The notes below the pieces were generated by a model. The model made no database searches. It was not told where the DNA came from and saw nothing but the letters and a program-made list of their open reading frames with translations. The position numbers and the translations under genes were made by a program. DNA of 64,000 bases from Actinomadura sp. WMMA1423 (GTDB taxonomy: Bacteria; Actinomycetota; Actinomycetes; Streptosporangiales; Streptosporangiaceae): assembly GCF_006547145.1 (NCBI RefSeq), contig NZ_CP041244.1, positions 8,060,001-8,124,000 on the forward strand, read 5' to 3'. Below, piece by piece: positions 42,870 to 51,761 of the stretch. The first letter of the stretch is position 1; each line of letters starts with the position of its first letter.

Positions 42870-44625
42870 CGCGGTTGACGGCCGACAGGACGGCCTCCAC
42901 CGAGGCGGTGAGCACGGAGGTGTCGCGTCCGGCGCCCCAGCGGGTCACGCCGTCCACGCGGCATTCGGCGTAGGCGACGGCCATGGCGTCCCGTCCGGCT
43001 CCGGCCGAGTGCTCGGCGTACTGCAGGACGTCCGCCTTGATCCCGGCGGACGCCAGCGCGCCGGTCAGGGCGTCCAGCGGGCCGTTGCCCGTGCCGGTGT
43101 GCTCGCGCTCGTCGCCGTCGACCCGGACGACGCCGGTGAAGTCGTGCCGCGCGGGGCCGGTGTGGGACGTCCGCCAGCCGGTCACCTGGACCGGGCCCCG
43201 CCGGTCCAGGTACTCGGCCCGGAACAGCTCCCACAGCTGCTCCGCCGTGACCTCCTCGCCGCTGCCGTCCGCCTCCCGCTGCACGACCTGGGAGAACTCG
43301 ATCTGCAGGCGGCGCGGCAGGTCGAGCCCGTACTCCGTCCGCAGCAGGTAGGAGATGCCGCCCTTCCCGGACTGGCTGTTGACGCGGATGACCGCCTCGT
43401 AGCCGCGGCCGACGTCGGCAGGGTCGATCGGCAGGTACGGGACCTCCCAGGGCAGCCGCTCCGGCGGCACGCCCTGTTCGGCGGCGCGGCGCGCGTGGCG
43501 GGCCATGCCCTTGCCGATCGCGTCCTGGTGCGTCCCGGAGAACGCGGTGTACACGAGGTCGCCGCCGTACGGGTGGCGCTCGTGGACGGGGAGCCGGTTG
43601 CAGTGCTCGACCGTCCGCCGGATCTCGTCGATGTCGGAGAAGTCGATCCGGGGGTCGACGCCCTGCGCGTGCAGGTTCAGCGCCAGCGTGACCAGGTCGA
43701 CGTTCCCCGTCCGCTCCCCGTTGCCGAACAGGCACCCCTCGACCCGCTGCGCGCCGGCCAGCACCGCCAGTTCCGCGCACGCGACGCCCGTCCCGCGGTC
43801 GTTGTGCGGGTGCACCGACAGGATGACCGCGTCGCGCCGGGCGAGGTTGCGGTGCATGTACTCGATCTGGTCGGCGTACACGTTCGGGGTGGCGATCTCG
43901 ACGGTGGCGGGCAGGTTGAGGATCACCGGGCGGTCGGGTGAGGCGTCCCACAGCGCGGTGACCGCGTCGCACACCTCCAGCGCGTAGTCCGGCTCGGTGG
44001 CGTTGAACGTCTCGGGGGAGAACTCGAACCGCACGCCCGGCCCGGCCAGGCGCGCGACGTCGGCCGCCCCGTCCAGGATCAGCCGCCGCACCCCGTCGCG
44101 GTCCGACCCGAGTACGACGTCCCGCCACACCGGGCCCGTCGCCGTGTACAGGTGGACGACCGCTCTGGGCAGCCCCTGGATCGAGGTGAACGTCCGCTCG
44201 ATCAGATCCGTGCGCGCGGGCGTGAACACCACGGGCGTCACGTCGTCCGGTACGCCAGCCTCGGCCAGGTGGCGGACGAAGTCGAAGTCGGTCTGGCTGG
44301 CCGAGGGGTAGCCGACCTCGATCTCCTTGAAGCCCATCGCCACGAGCAGGTCGAACATGCGGCGCTTGCGGGCGGTGTCCATGGGCTCGGCCAGCGCCTG
44401 GTTGCCGTCCCGGAGGTCGACGGGCACCCACAGGGGCGCGCTCTCGATGCGCCGGGACGGCCAGTCGCGCTCCACCGCCGGCACGGGCGAGGGCACGCGT
44501 TCGTGGGCGGACCGGTACCGGTGCGACGGCATGGCGCTGCCGCGCTGGGGGTTCCAGAAGGGCGCGCCGTCGGCCACCGGGCCGGACGGGGTGCGCAAGG
44601 TCGGGTATCGCGTGTCTGCGTTCAT
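42856..44625 (-). CDS. leuA: 2-isopropylmalate synthase
   Basis: 589 residues from ATG 44625, the length of the actinobacterial LeuA form. It condenses acetyl-CoA with 2-ketoisovalerate in the first committed step of leucine synthesis. The TIM barrel shows LWVPVDLRDGNQAL (metal Asp) and the metal-binding HPHNDRGTGVA; GTHQDAIGKG lies in the linker. The C-terminal LeuA regulatory domain (about 440-580) that senses leucine is complete. A hairpin occupies the leader between the start and the divergent gntR-type gene. Confidence 0.96.
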   Translation of the reverse strand: MNADTRYPTLRTPSGPVADGAPFWNPQRGSAMPSHRYRSAHERVPSPVPAVERDWPSRRIESAPLWVPVDLRDGNQALAEPMDTARKRRMFDLLVAMGFKEIEVGYPSASQTDFDFVRHLAEAGVPDDVTPVVFTPARTDLIERTFTSIQGLPRAVVHLYTATGPVWRDVVLGSDRDGVRRLILDGAADVARLAGPGVRFEFSPETFNATEPDYALEVCDAVTALWDASPDRPVILNLPATVEIATPNVYADQIEYMHRNLARRDAVILSVHPHNDRGTGVACAELAVLAGAQRVEGCLFGNGERTGNVDLVTLALNLHAQGVDPRIDFSDIDEIRRTVEHCNRLPVHERHPYGGDLVYTAFSGTHQDAIGKGMARHARRAAEQGVPPERLPWEVPYLPIDPADVGRGYEAVIRVNSQSGKGGISYLLRTEYGLDLPRRLQIEFSQVVQREADGSGEEVTAEQLWELFRAEYLDRRGPVQVTGWRTSHTGPARHDFTGVVRVDGDEREHTGTGNGPLDALTGALASAGIKADVLQYAEHSAGAGRDAMAVAYAECRVDGVTRWGAGRDTSVLTASVEAVLSAVNRAKSG

Positions 44626-44653
44626 GGGCCTGTTCCGTTGGAATCGCCGGACG

Positions 44654-44688
44654 ACCGGCAGCACCGGACCCCGCGACGGGGTGCCGGT
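44654..44688 (-). promoter_or_regulatory. Leader hairpin upstream of leuA
   Basis: ACCGGCA pairs with TGCCGGT and CCCCG with CGGGG around a 3-base loop, with an 8-base bulge. It lies about 30 bases upstream of the leuA start. There is no Leu-codon-rich leader peptide and no U-tract, so classical attenuation is not supported; it may affect translation. Confidence 0.4.
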
Positions 44689-44754
44689 CTGGATCAGGCC
44701 CCGCCGCGGCGACCGAGAAGAAGGCCCCACCACGACATGCCGCCCACTCAACCA

Positions 44755-44783
44755 CACCTCAGCTCCTCAGACAAGCTGAGGTG
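44755..44783. promoter_or_regulatory. 10-bp inverted repeat between leuA and gntR-type gene
   Basis: CACCTCAGCT-9 nt-AGCTGAGGTG, perfect arms, located 41 bp upstream of the regulator start and 130 bp upstream of leuA. It also contains CTCAG direct copies that allow alternative pairing. Placement between divergent genes suits an operator for the adjacent GntR/FadR-type regulator. Confidence 0.55.
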
Positions 44784-44823
44784 GGTCTACGCTGGAGGCC
44801 CGCCGCCGTCCCGGAGGACCTCG

Positions 44824-45519
44824 ATGCCGCTCGGCCCGCTCCGTCCCAGCCCGCTCGTCGAGCAGGCCGCCCAGCGTCTGCGCGACCAGATCGCTGCCGG
44901 AGAGTGGCCGGTCGGCACGCGGCTCCCCGGCGAGACGACGCTGGCCAAGGACCTGGGAGTGGGCCGCTCCACCGTCCGCGAGGCCCTGCGCGCCCTGGCC
45001 GGCGCCGGTCTCGTCCAGGCCCGCCAGGGTGCGGGCGTGTTCGTCGTCGCGACAGAGCCGGCCGAGGACTGGCCCGCCCGGCTCCGCCGCGCCTCGGTCG
45101 CCGACGTCTACGAGATCCGCGAGATGCTGGAGGTCCGCGCCGCGGAGCTGGCCGCCGAGCGCCGCACGGCGGACGATCTCGCGGCCCTCGACCGGGCCCT
45201 CGCGGCCCGCGACGAGGCCCGCGCGGACCCCGCGGTCGAGGCGTTCATCGACGCCGACATCGCCCTGCACGCCGCCGTGATCGCCGCCGCCCACAACCCG
45301 GTCCTCGCCGACCTGTTCGCCGGGTTCGTCCCCGTCCTGCGCGAGGGCCTGCTCGACCTCGCCGCCCTGGTCGACGTCCGCGCGTCCGACGCCGCCCACG
45401 GCCGGGCCGCCCACGCCGCCCTCGTCGAGGCGATCCGCGCCCGGGACCCGGCGGCGGCGAGCGACGTCGTCAGGGCCGAGCTCGACAAGACCCTGACCGG
45501 CCTACTCCAGCGCCGATAG
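44824..45519 (+). CDS. FadR-subfamily GntR transcriptional regulator
   Basis: 231 residues, ATG with GGAGG 5-6 bases upstream. The N-terminal winged helix (LRDQIAAGEWPVGTRLPGET, LGVGRSTVREALRAL) is followed by the all-helical FCD effector domain (about 90-225) with Asp/His residues for a metal (DADIALHAAVIAAAHNPVL). It probably controls itself and perhaps leuA or a distant catabolic operon. The effector is unknown. The 3' end overlaps the convergent helicase gene by 18 bp. Confidence 0.93.
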   Translation: MPLGPLRPSPLVEQAAQRLRDQIAAGEWPVGTRLPGETTLAKDLGVGRSTVREALRALAGAGLVQARQGAGVFVVATEPAEDWPARLRRASVADVYEIREMLEVRAAELAAERRTADDLAALDRALAARDEARADPAVEAFIDADIALHAAVIAAAHNPVLADLFAGFVPVLREGLLDLAALVDVRASDAAHGRAAHAALVEAIRARDPAAASDVVRAELDKTLTGLLQRR

Positions 45520-47913
45520 CAGGGGCGGCAGCTCCCCGTCGTGGACGACGGTCAGCCGGCGGGTGGCCCTCGTCAGCGAGACGTAGAGGTCCTGGCCGCC
45601 CTTGGCCGACTCGGCGAGGATGCCGGACGGGTCGACCACGACGACCGAGTCGAACTCCAGGCCCTTGGCCTCCTCGGCGGTCAGGACGACGACGGGCGAG
45701 TCGAGGGCCTCGGGGGTGGCGCCGACGGCGGCGTCCGGCAGGGCCCGCAGGACCTCGCCGTGGCGGGCCGCCGAGGAGATGACGGCGAGGCGGCCCTCCT
45801 TGAAGGCGCCGCCGATGTTCTCCCCGCCGGTCACGAGGACCAGCTCGGAGCGGACGAGGGAGGGCAGCTCGGCGACCGGCAGCGCGAGCGCGGCCGGCGG
45901 CGGCCCGTCGTCGCGGACGGGTTCGGGCGGGGTCTGGTCCGGGGCGACGGCGGCCAGCACGTCGGCGGCGACCTTCATGATGGCGGCCGGGGTGCGGTAG
46001 TTGACCATGAGGCGCTGCTCGCGCCACCGGCCCGGGACGTAGCGGTCGAGCATCTGGCCCCACGACGCGGCGCCCGCCGCGCTGCCGGTCTGGGCGATGT
46101 CGCCGACGACCGTGAGGGAGCGGGTCGGGACGCGGCGCATCACGGTCCGCCAGGCCATCTCCGAGAGCTCCTGCGCCTCGTCCACGATGACGTGGCCGTA
46201 GGCCCACTCGCGGTCGGCCATGGCGCGCTGGGCGGTGGTGAGGCGCGGACCGCCCTCGTTGTGGCGCTCGGCCAGCTCGCTCGCGGAGATCAGATCGCTG
46301 GCCAGGATCATCTCGGTGCCGTCGGTCGTCTGCATGACCTCGCGGGCGTAGCGCTCCTCCTCGGCGAGCTCGGCCTGCGCCGCGCGCTCGCGGGCCTTGT
46401 CGGCGGAGTCGTCCTTGCCGAGGAGCTCGGCTGCCTCGTCCAGGAGGGGGACGTCGGAGACCGTCCACGGCGAGCCGGGCGGGCGGTGCAGGAGCGCCCA
46501 CTCGTCGGGGGAGAGGCCCGCCTCGGCGCCCACGCGCGCGAGGGCCTCGGCGGAGGCGTAGAGATCGCTGAGGAGCCGCTCGGGGGTCAGGTCGGGCCAG
46601 AGTTCGTCCAGGGCGGACCTGACGGCCGGGTCCTGCCAGAGGGCCTCCTTGGCCAGACGGAGGTCGGTCTCGTCCAGGAGGGGTTCGTCCTCGGCCTCGT
46701 CGATGAGCTCTTGCAGCCAGCTGGGCAGCCCTCCGGAGCGGGCCATCTCCTCCAGAGGCTCGTCCATGATGCGGTCGAACTGCTCGGCCCGGTTGAGGGC
46801 GAGCGCCTCCAGCATGTCGTGGACGAAGCGGCGCCGCTGCACGTTGTGGGGAGCGCGCAGGGCCCGGGCCCGGTCGCGGACCTGTTCGCACTTGCCGGCA
46901 TCCACGACCAGGGTGAGGTCGTCGGTCTCGACGCGCAGGCCGCCGGAGGGGACTCGCTCGCGGTCGTGGACGGCGGCCTTCACGAAGTCGGCCATGCGGA
47001 GCCCGCCCTTGACCACGGCCGCCTCGGGGGCCTCGCCGGCCGTCGCCTTGAGCCCCGGATACAGCTCGCCGACCGTGGCCAGGGCGACGTCCGTCTCGCC
47101 GAGGCCGGGCAGCACCTGCTCGATGTAGCGCAGGAACGTGGCGTTCGGGCCCACGATGAGCACGCCGCGCCGCTCTAGGACGTCGCGGTGCGTGTAGAGG
47201 AGGTAGGCGGCCCGGTGCAGGGCGGCGACCGTCTTGCCCGTGCCGGGGCCGCCCTGGACGACCAGCACCCCCTGCAGACCGGAGCGGATGACCTGGTCCT
47301 GCTCCTCCTGGATGGTCGCGACGACGTCGCTCATCCGGCCCGTCCGGCCGCGGCGGAGGGTGGCCAGCAGTGCGGCCTCGCCGACGATGCCGCCGCGCTC
47401 GGACTCCTCCAGGCCCTCCAGGTCGAACACCTCGTCGTCCAGCCGGACGACCTCGCGGTGGCGAAGGTGCAGGTGCCGGCGCCGTGCGAGCGTGCCGGGC
47501 GCCCCGGGAGTGGCGGTGTAGAACGGCCGCGCCGCGGCGGCGCGCCAGTCGATCAGGAGGGGCTCGTGGTCCTCGTCGCGCAGGCCGATGCGGCCGATGT
47601 AGAAGGTGTCGCCGGGCCCGCCCGCGTCGGCGCGGTGGTCGATGCGGCCGAAGCACAGGCCGTGCTCGACGGCGTTGAGCCGGACGAGCCGCCGGGCCGC
47701 CTCGTCGGTGGCGATGGCGCTCTCCACCCGCGCCTGGAAGGCGGCGCCGCCCCCCGCCGCCGGTCCCTCGCGCAGCGCGGCCGCGGCCTTGTCGCGCTCG
47801 GCGTCGAGGCGCTCGTACACGCCCGACACGTACTCCTGCTCGACGTGCACGGCGGCCCGCGTCGCTTTTTCTTCCCGTTCCGGGTTGACAGCGCCCGCTT
47901 GACGAAGTCCCAT
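45502..47913 (-). CDS. helD: HelD-like superfamily 1 helicase / RNA polymerase-associated ATPase
   Basis: 803 residues. N-terminal coiled coil (EQEYVSGVYERLDAERDKAAAAL), a domain with DTFYIGRIGLRDED and LLIDWRAAAARPFY, then the UvrD-like core with Walker A VVQGGPGTGKTVAALHRAAYLLY and later VIVDEAQELSEM, VVGDIAQTGS, MVNYRT, and GLEFDSVVVVDP. This layout is the actinobacterial HelD family that clears stalled RNA polymerase and in some species gives rifamycin resistance (HelR). I looked for, and did not find, a rifamycin-associated element upstream. An inverted repeat lies just before the start. Confidence 0.92.
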   Translation of the reverse strand: MGLRQAGAVNPEREEKATRAAVHVEQEYVSGVYERLDAERDKAAAALREGPAAGGGAAFQARVESAIATDEAARRLVRLNAVEHGLCFGRIDHRADAGGPGDTFYIGRIGLRDEDHEPLLIDWRAAAARPFYTATPGAPGTLARRRHLHLRHREVVRLDDEVFDLEGLEESERGGIVGEAALLATLRRGRTGRMSDVVATIQEEQDQVIRSGLQGVLVVQGGPGTGKTVAALHRAAYLLYTHRDVLERRGVLIVGPNATFLRYIEQVLPGLGETDVALATVGELYPGLKATAGEAPEAAVVKGGLRMADFVKAAVHDRERVPSGGLRVETDDLTLVVDAGKCEQVRDRARALRAPHNVQRRRFVHDMLEALALNRAEQFDRIMDEPLEEMARSGGLPSWLQELIDEAEDEPLLDETDLRLAKEALWQDPAVRSALDELWPDLTPERLLSDLYASAEALARVGAEAGLSPDEWALLHRPPGSPWTVSDVPLLDEAAELLGKDDSADKARERAAQAELAEEERYAREVMQTTDGTEMILASDLISASELAERHNEGGPRLTTAQRAMADREWAYGHVIVDEAQELSEMAWRTVMRRVPTRSLTVVGDIAQTGSAAGAASWGQMLDRYVPGRWREQRLMVNYRTPAAIMKVAADVLAAVAPDQTPPEPVRDDGPPPAALALPVAELPSLVRSELVLVTGGENIGGAFKEGRLAVISSAARHGEVLRALPDAAVGATPEALDSPVVVLTAEEAKGLEFDSVVVVDPSGILAESAKGGQDLYVSLTRATRRLTVVHDGELPPLLSALE

Positions 47914-47924
47914 GCGTGGACTAC

Positions 47925-47946
47925 ACTCCTATTCATAGGGTGGAGT
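47925..47946. promoter_or_regulatory. Inverted repeat upstream of helicase gene
   Basis: ACTCCTAT-TC-ATAGGgtGGAGT, with CCTAT/ATAGG arms inside ACTCC/GGAGT arms, starts 12 bp upstream of the helicase ATG in an unusually AT-rich stretch. On the minus strand it contains TATGAAT, a possible -10. Likely promoter/operator; inferred from symmetry and position. Confidence 0.45.
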
Positions 47947-48129
47947 ATCTCTATGCGCTTTTGCAGCTCCGGAGTCTATCACCCCTCGGCGCCCGGCGTG
48001 ATCTTCTAGCCCGGCCAAAAAGATCGTCTTTGTTGTGGCGGGTGTCATCCGCGCGGTACCCCCTGGTCATCGATCTTCGTGAGGCTTTCCGGCGAGCACT
48101 GCCGGAACCCTCCGAAAGGTCACTCCTTC

Positions 48130-49821
48130 ATGGCCGACTCCGCCCGCCCGCTGAACCGGCGCGCATTCCTCGCCACCAGCAGTCTCGCCACCAGCGGACT
48201 CATCACCGCCGCCGCCGTGACCGGCGCTCCCGGCACCGCCCACGCCGCCCCCCGGACCCGCGCCCTGCCCTCCGACCCGTTCACGCTGGGCGTCGCCTCC
48301 GGCGACCCCGAGCCCGACGGGTTCGTCCTCTGGACCCGCCTGGCCCTGGACCCGCACGCCGAGGACGGCCTCGGCGGCATGCCCGCCCGGACCGTCCCCG
48401 TCCGCTGGGAGGTCTCCTCCGACCCCCGGTTCCGCCGCATCGACCGGCGCGGGACCGCCGCCGCCCGCCCCGAGGGCGCCCACTCCGTCCACGTCGAGCT
48501 GGGCGGCCTGCGCCCCGGCCGCGAGTACTGGTACCGCTTCCGCGTGGACGGCCACGTCTCCCCGGTCGGGCTGACCCGCACCGCCCCCCACCCGTCCGTC
48601 TTCGGCCCGGCGCTCGCCATGGCCTTCGTGTCGTGCTCCCAGTTCGAGCACGGCTACTTCACGGCGTACCGCCGGCTGGCCGAAGAGCACCCCGACCTCG
48701 TCCTGCACCTGGGCGACTACCAGTACGAGTACAAGAAGGGCGTGTACACGATCCCGGGCGGCAACGTCCGCGACCACGAGGGCCCGGAGACGGTCACGCT
48801 GGCCGACTACCGGCTGCGGCACGCCCAGTACAAGTCCGACCGCGACCTGCAGGCCGCGCACCAGGCCGCGCCGTGGCTCGTCGTGTTCGACGACCACGAG
48901 GTCGAGAACAACTGGGCCGGCTACATCCCCGAGGAAGGCTCCGACACCCCCTCCTACGAGAGCTTCCGCGCCCGCCGCGCCGCCGCGTTCAAGGCCTACT
49001 ACGAGAACATGCCGCTGCGCCGCAAGTCCGTCCCCGCGGGCCCCGACATGCAGCTCTACCGGCGGATCCGGTGGGGGCGGCTGGCCAGCTTCCACATGCT
49101 CGACACCCGGCAGTTCCGCGACGACCAGGGCTGCGGCGACGGCTACAAGGACTGCCCCGAGGCCACCGACCCGAAGCGCTCCATCACCGGCGACCGGCAG
49201 GAGAAGTGGCTGCTCGACGGCTTCCGCCGCTCGGGCGCCCGCTGGGACGTCCTCGGCCAGCAGGTGTTCTTCGCCCAGCGCGACAACACGGCCGGGCCCG
49301 TCAAGAAGACCTCGATGGACGCCTGGGACGGCTACGTCGCCTCCCGCGACCGGATCACCAAGGGCTGGCTGGACGCCGAGGTCCGCAACGCCGTCGTGCT
49401 CACCGGCGACGTCCACGCCCACTGGGCGAGCGACCTGAAGGCCGACTACGACGACCCCGGCTCCCGGACGGTCGGCTCGGAGCTGGTGTGCACCTCGATC
49501 ACCAGCACCGGCGACGGCGCCGACTCCGACCCCGCCGCGCACCCCTACCTCAAGATCAACCCGCACCTGCGCTTCTACAACAACCAGCGCGGCTACGTGC
49601 TGACGAAGATCGGCAAGGAGGAGATGAAGGCCGACTTCAAGACGCTCCCGACCGTACGGACCCCGGGCGCCGCGGCCTCCACCAAGGCGACCTTCGTCAT
49701 CGAGGACCGCGTCCCCGGCGTCAACCAGACCTACCTGCGGCCCTTCGTGTCGGCCAAGCTGGCCGCGCAGCCGGACCAGGAGGTCGTCAGGCAGACCGTC
49801 CGCAACGAGACCCAGCCCTGA
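48130..49821 (+). CDS. phoD: Alkaline phosphatase D (PhoD), Tat-exported
   Basis: 563 residues from ATG 48130. A twin-arginine signal (NRRAFLATSS followed by hydrophobic LATSGLITAAAVTG, cleavage after TAHA) exports it folded. The PhoD phosphodiesterase/monoesterase domain has an N-terminal Ig-like module (about 45-150) and the metallophosphatase with VSCSQFEHGYF, HLGDYQYEY, FDDHEVENNW and VLTGDVHAHW, ligands for Fe/Ca. It releases phosphate from organic esters outside the cell. I found no convincing PHO box upstream. Confidence 0.95.
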   Translation: MADSARPLNRRAFLATSSLATSGLITAAAVTGAPGTAHAAPRTRALPSDPFTLGVASGDPEPDGFVLWTRLALDPHAEDGLGGMPARTVPVRWEVSSDPRFRRIDRRGTAAARPEGAHSVHVELGGLRPGREYWYRFRVDGHVSPVGLTRTAPHPSVFGPALAMAFVSCSQFEHGYFTAYRRLAEEHPDLVLHLGDYQYEYKKGVYTIPGGNVRDHEGPETVTLADYRLRHAQYKSDRDLQAAHQAAPWLVVFDDHEVENNWAGYIPEEGSDTPSYESFRARRAAAFKAYYENMPLRRKSVPAGPDMQLYRRIRWGRLASFHMLDTRQFRDDQGCGDGYKDCPEATDPKRSITGDRQEKWLLDGFRRSGARWDVLGQQVFFAQRDNTAGPVKKTSMDAWDGYVASRDRITKGWLDAEVRNAVVLTGDVHAHWASDLKADYDDPGSRTVGSELVCTSITSTGDGADSDPAAHPYLKINPHLRFYNNQRGYVLTKIGKEEMKADFKTLPTVRTPGAAASTKATFVIEDRVPGVNQTYLRPFVSAKLAAQPDQEVVRQTVRNETQP

Positions 49822-49830
49822 CGGCGGAAG

Positions 49831-49897
49831 ACCGGGCCGCCGCCGCGGCGGCGGTCCGGTCGGGCCCGGTGCCGGACGCGGTTCGGCGCCGGGCCCG
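49831..49897. terminator. Two hairpins between convergent genes
   Basis: The first (49831-49860) is centred on an 18-bp palindrome of CCGCCGCC/GGCGGCGG. The second (49861-49897) pairs CGGGCCCGGTGCCG with CGGCGCCGGGCCCG (one G-U) over a 9-base loop. Neither has a U-tract. They probably terminate transcription from phoD and from the DNA ligase gene. Confidence 0.65.
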
Positions 49898-49904
49898 CCC
49901 CCCC

Positions 49905-50996
49905 TCAGCGGTCGACGCGCGGGCGCGTCGCGGGGCCGCCGAAGATGTCGTCGAGGTCGTAGGCCACCGGTACCTCGAGCTGCTCGTAGGTGCAGGAGGC
50001 GGGCGTCCGGTCGTGGCGCCAGTTCCGGAACCGGGCGGTGTGGCGGAACCGCGCGCCCTCCATCGCCTCGTAGGCCACCTCGACCACCAGCTCGGGACGC
50101 AGCGGCACCCAGCTGAGGTCCTTCTTGCCGGTCCAGCGCGAGATCGCGCCGGGCATGCGGTCGACGGTCGCCTCGTCCTGGTTCGCCCATCCAGCCCACG
50201 GATGCTGGGAGAGGTCCTCCAGCCGGTAGGGCTGCAACTCCTCGACCAGCTCGGCGCGGCGCTTCATCGTGAACGAGGCCGCGACGCCCACGTGCTGGAG
50301 GGCGCCCTCGGAGTTGTACAGGCCGAGCAGCAGCGACCCCACGATGGGCCCCGACTTGTGCCAGCGGAAGCCCGCGACCACGCAGTCGGCCGTGCGCTCG
50401 TGCTTGACCTTGAACAGGACGCGCTTGTCGGGCTCGTACGAGGCGTCGCGCGGCTTGGCGATGACGCCGTCGAGCCCGGCGCCCTCGAACTCGTCGAACC
50501 AGCGCAGCGCCAGCTCGTAGGAGTCGGAGGCGGGCGTGACGTAGATGGGCGCCTCGGCGCCGGCCAGGGCGTCGACGAGCCGCTGCCGCCGCTCGCCGAG
50601 CGGCACCTCCATCAGCGACTCGTCCCCGAGGGCGAGCAGGTCGAACGCCACGAACGACGCCGGGGTCTGCTCCGACAGGAGCTTGATCCGCGAGGCGGCG
50701 GGGTGGATGCGCTGCTGGAGCCCGTCGAAGTCGAGGCGCGTCCCCTTCGGCAGGACGATCTCGCCGTCCACCACGCACCGCTCGGGCAGCTCGCGCCGCA
50801 CCGCCTCGACCAGCTCGGGGAAGTAGCGGGTGAGCGGCTTCTCGCCGCGGCTGGACAGCTCCACCTCGTCGCCGTCGCGGAAGACGATGCAGCGGAAGCC
50901 GTCCCACTTGGGCTCGTACAGCAGGTCGCCCTTGGGCATGGTCTTGACCGCCTTGGCCAGCATCGGCGGCAGCGGCGGGCTGATCGGCAGGTCCAT
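49905..50996 (-). CDS. ligC: ATP-dependent DNA ligase (LigC-type)
   Basis: 363 residues. The adenylation Lys is in YEPKWDGFRC (Lys30), followed by motif III VVDGEIVLP, motif IV GLDGVIAKP and the OB-fold Lys motif VLFKVKHERTADC. The gene has no polymerase or nuclease domain, so it is the small LigC form rather than full LigD. It seals nicks in end-joining or excision repair and is the natural partner of the LigD-type polymerase at 39320-40405. ATG start at 50996. Confidence 0.93.
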   Translation of the reverse strand: MDLPISPPLPPMLAKAVKTMPKGDLLYEPKWDGFRCIVFRDGDEVELSSRGEKPLTRYFPELVEAVRRELPERCVVDGEIVLPKGTRLDFDGLQQRIHPAASRIKLLSEQTPASFVAFDLLALGDESLMEVPLGERRQRLVDALAGAEAPIYVTPASDSYELALRWFDEFEGAGLDGVIAKPRDASYEPDKRVLFKVKHERTADCVVAGFRWHKSGPIVGSLLLGLYNSEGALQHVGVAASFTMKRRAELVEELQPYRLEDLSQHPWAGWANQDEATVDRMPGAISRWTGKKDLSWVPLRPELVVEVAYEAMEGARFRHTARFRNWRHDRTPASCTYEQLEVPVAYDLDDIFGGPATRPRVDR

Positions 50997-51059
50997 GCAC
51001 CCATCTTGCTCCCCGGCACCGACAAAGAGACATCCCGGGGGTCCGATAACGTGCAGGTC

Positions 51060-51761
51060 ATGCGCCGTCTGCTGCCCGAACCCGCCGCCGGCGGCGTCGA
51101 CGCCTACGAGGCGTACGGCGACCCGCCCCGCCTGCGGCTGGGCATGGTCATGAGCGCGGACGGCTCGGTCACCGACGCCGAGGGCTGGACCGACGGACTC
51201 GGCGGCGAAGCCGACTTCCGCGTCTTCCGCACCCTGCGCGCCCTGGCCGACGCGATCGTGGTGGGGGCGGGGACCGTCCGCACGGGACGGCTCGGCCCGG
51301 CGCGCCTCCGCGACGATCTGCGCGCGCGCCGCGGCGGCCCGCCCGCGCCCATCGTGGTGGTGAGCCGCTCCCTCGACCTCGACTGGACGCTCCCGCTGTT
51401 CACCGAGGCGGAGACGCCCACCGTCGTGGTGACGGCCCGCGACGCCCGCGCCAAGGCGCCGGCCCACCTCCGGGTGGTCGCCGAAGGCGATGACGACGTC
51501 GACCTCCCCGCGGCGGTCGACGTGCTCCGCGAGGAGTTCGGCTACGAGCACCTCCTCTGCGAGGGCGGCCCGTCGCTGGCGACCGCGCTCATCAAGGCGT
51601 CCCTGGTGGACGAGCTGTGCCTCAACATCGCCCCGACCCTCCTCGGGGGCTCGCGCCACACCCGCCTCCTGGAGGGACTGGACGCCGAGGTGCCGCTCGA
51701 ACCGTCCGCCCTCTACCTGGACGAGGGCGTGCTGTTCGTCCGCTACCGGCTGCGGGTGTAG
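51060..51761 (+). CDS. RibD C-terminal domain (dihydrofolate reductase-like) protein A
   Basis: 233 residues. NADPH-dependent reductase fold of the RibD C-terminal/DHFR-like type: RLRLGMVMSADGSVTDAEG, AIVVGAGTVRTGRLGPARL, and LLCEGGPSLATALI are characteristic. It would reduce a pyrimidine or pteridine; the exact substrate is unclear because the family is broad. GTG at 51051 is an alternative start. It faces a paralogue and overlaps it by 19 bp at the 3' end. Confidence 0.87.
   Translation: MRRLLPEPAAGGVDAYEAYGDPPRLRLGMVMSADGSVTDAEGWTDGLGGEADFRVFRTLRALADAIVVGAGTVRTGRLGPARLRDDLRARRGGPPAPIVVVSRSLDLDWTLPLFTEAETPTVVVTARDARAKAPAHLRVVAEGDDDVDLPAAVDVLREEFGYEHLLCEGGPSLATALIKASLVDELCLNIAPTLLGGSRHTRLLEGLDAEVPLEPSALYLDEGVLFVRYRLRV

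Noticed and set aside
42856..44755. A second long minus-strand frame over leuA
   Set aside because: It is out of frame with LeuA, Arg/Gly/Pro-rich and without motifs.
44626..44757. Leu-codon leader peptide for leuA attenuation
   Set aside because: The upstream frame contains no run of leucine codons, and the hairpin lacks a following U-tract.
47914..48129. Rifamycin-associated element or PHO box
   Set aside because: No match to the inverted GGGGCTTGC-type element and no direct GTTCACC repeats were visible.
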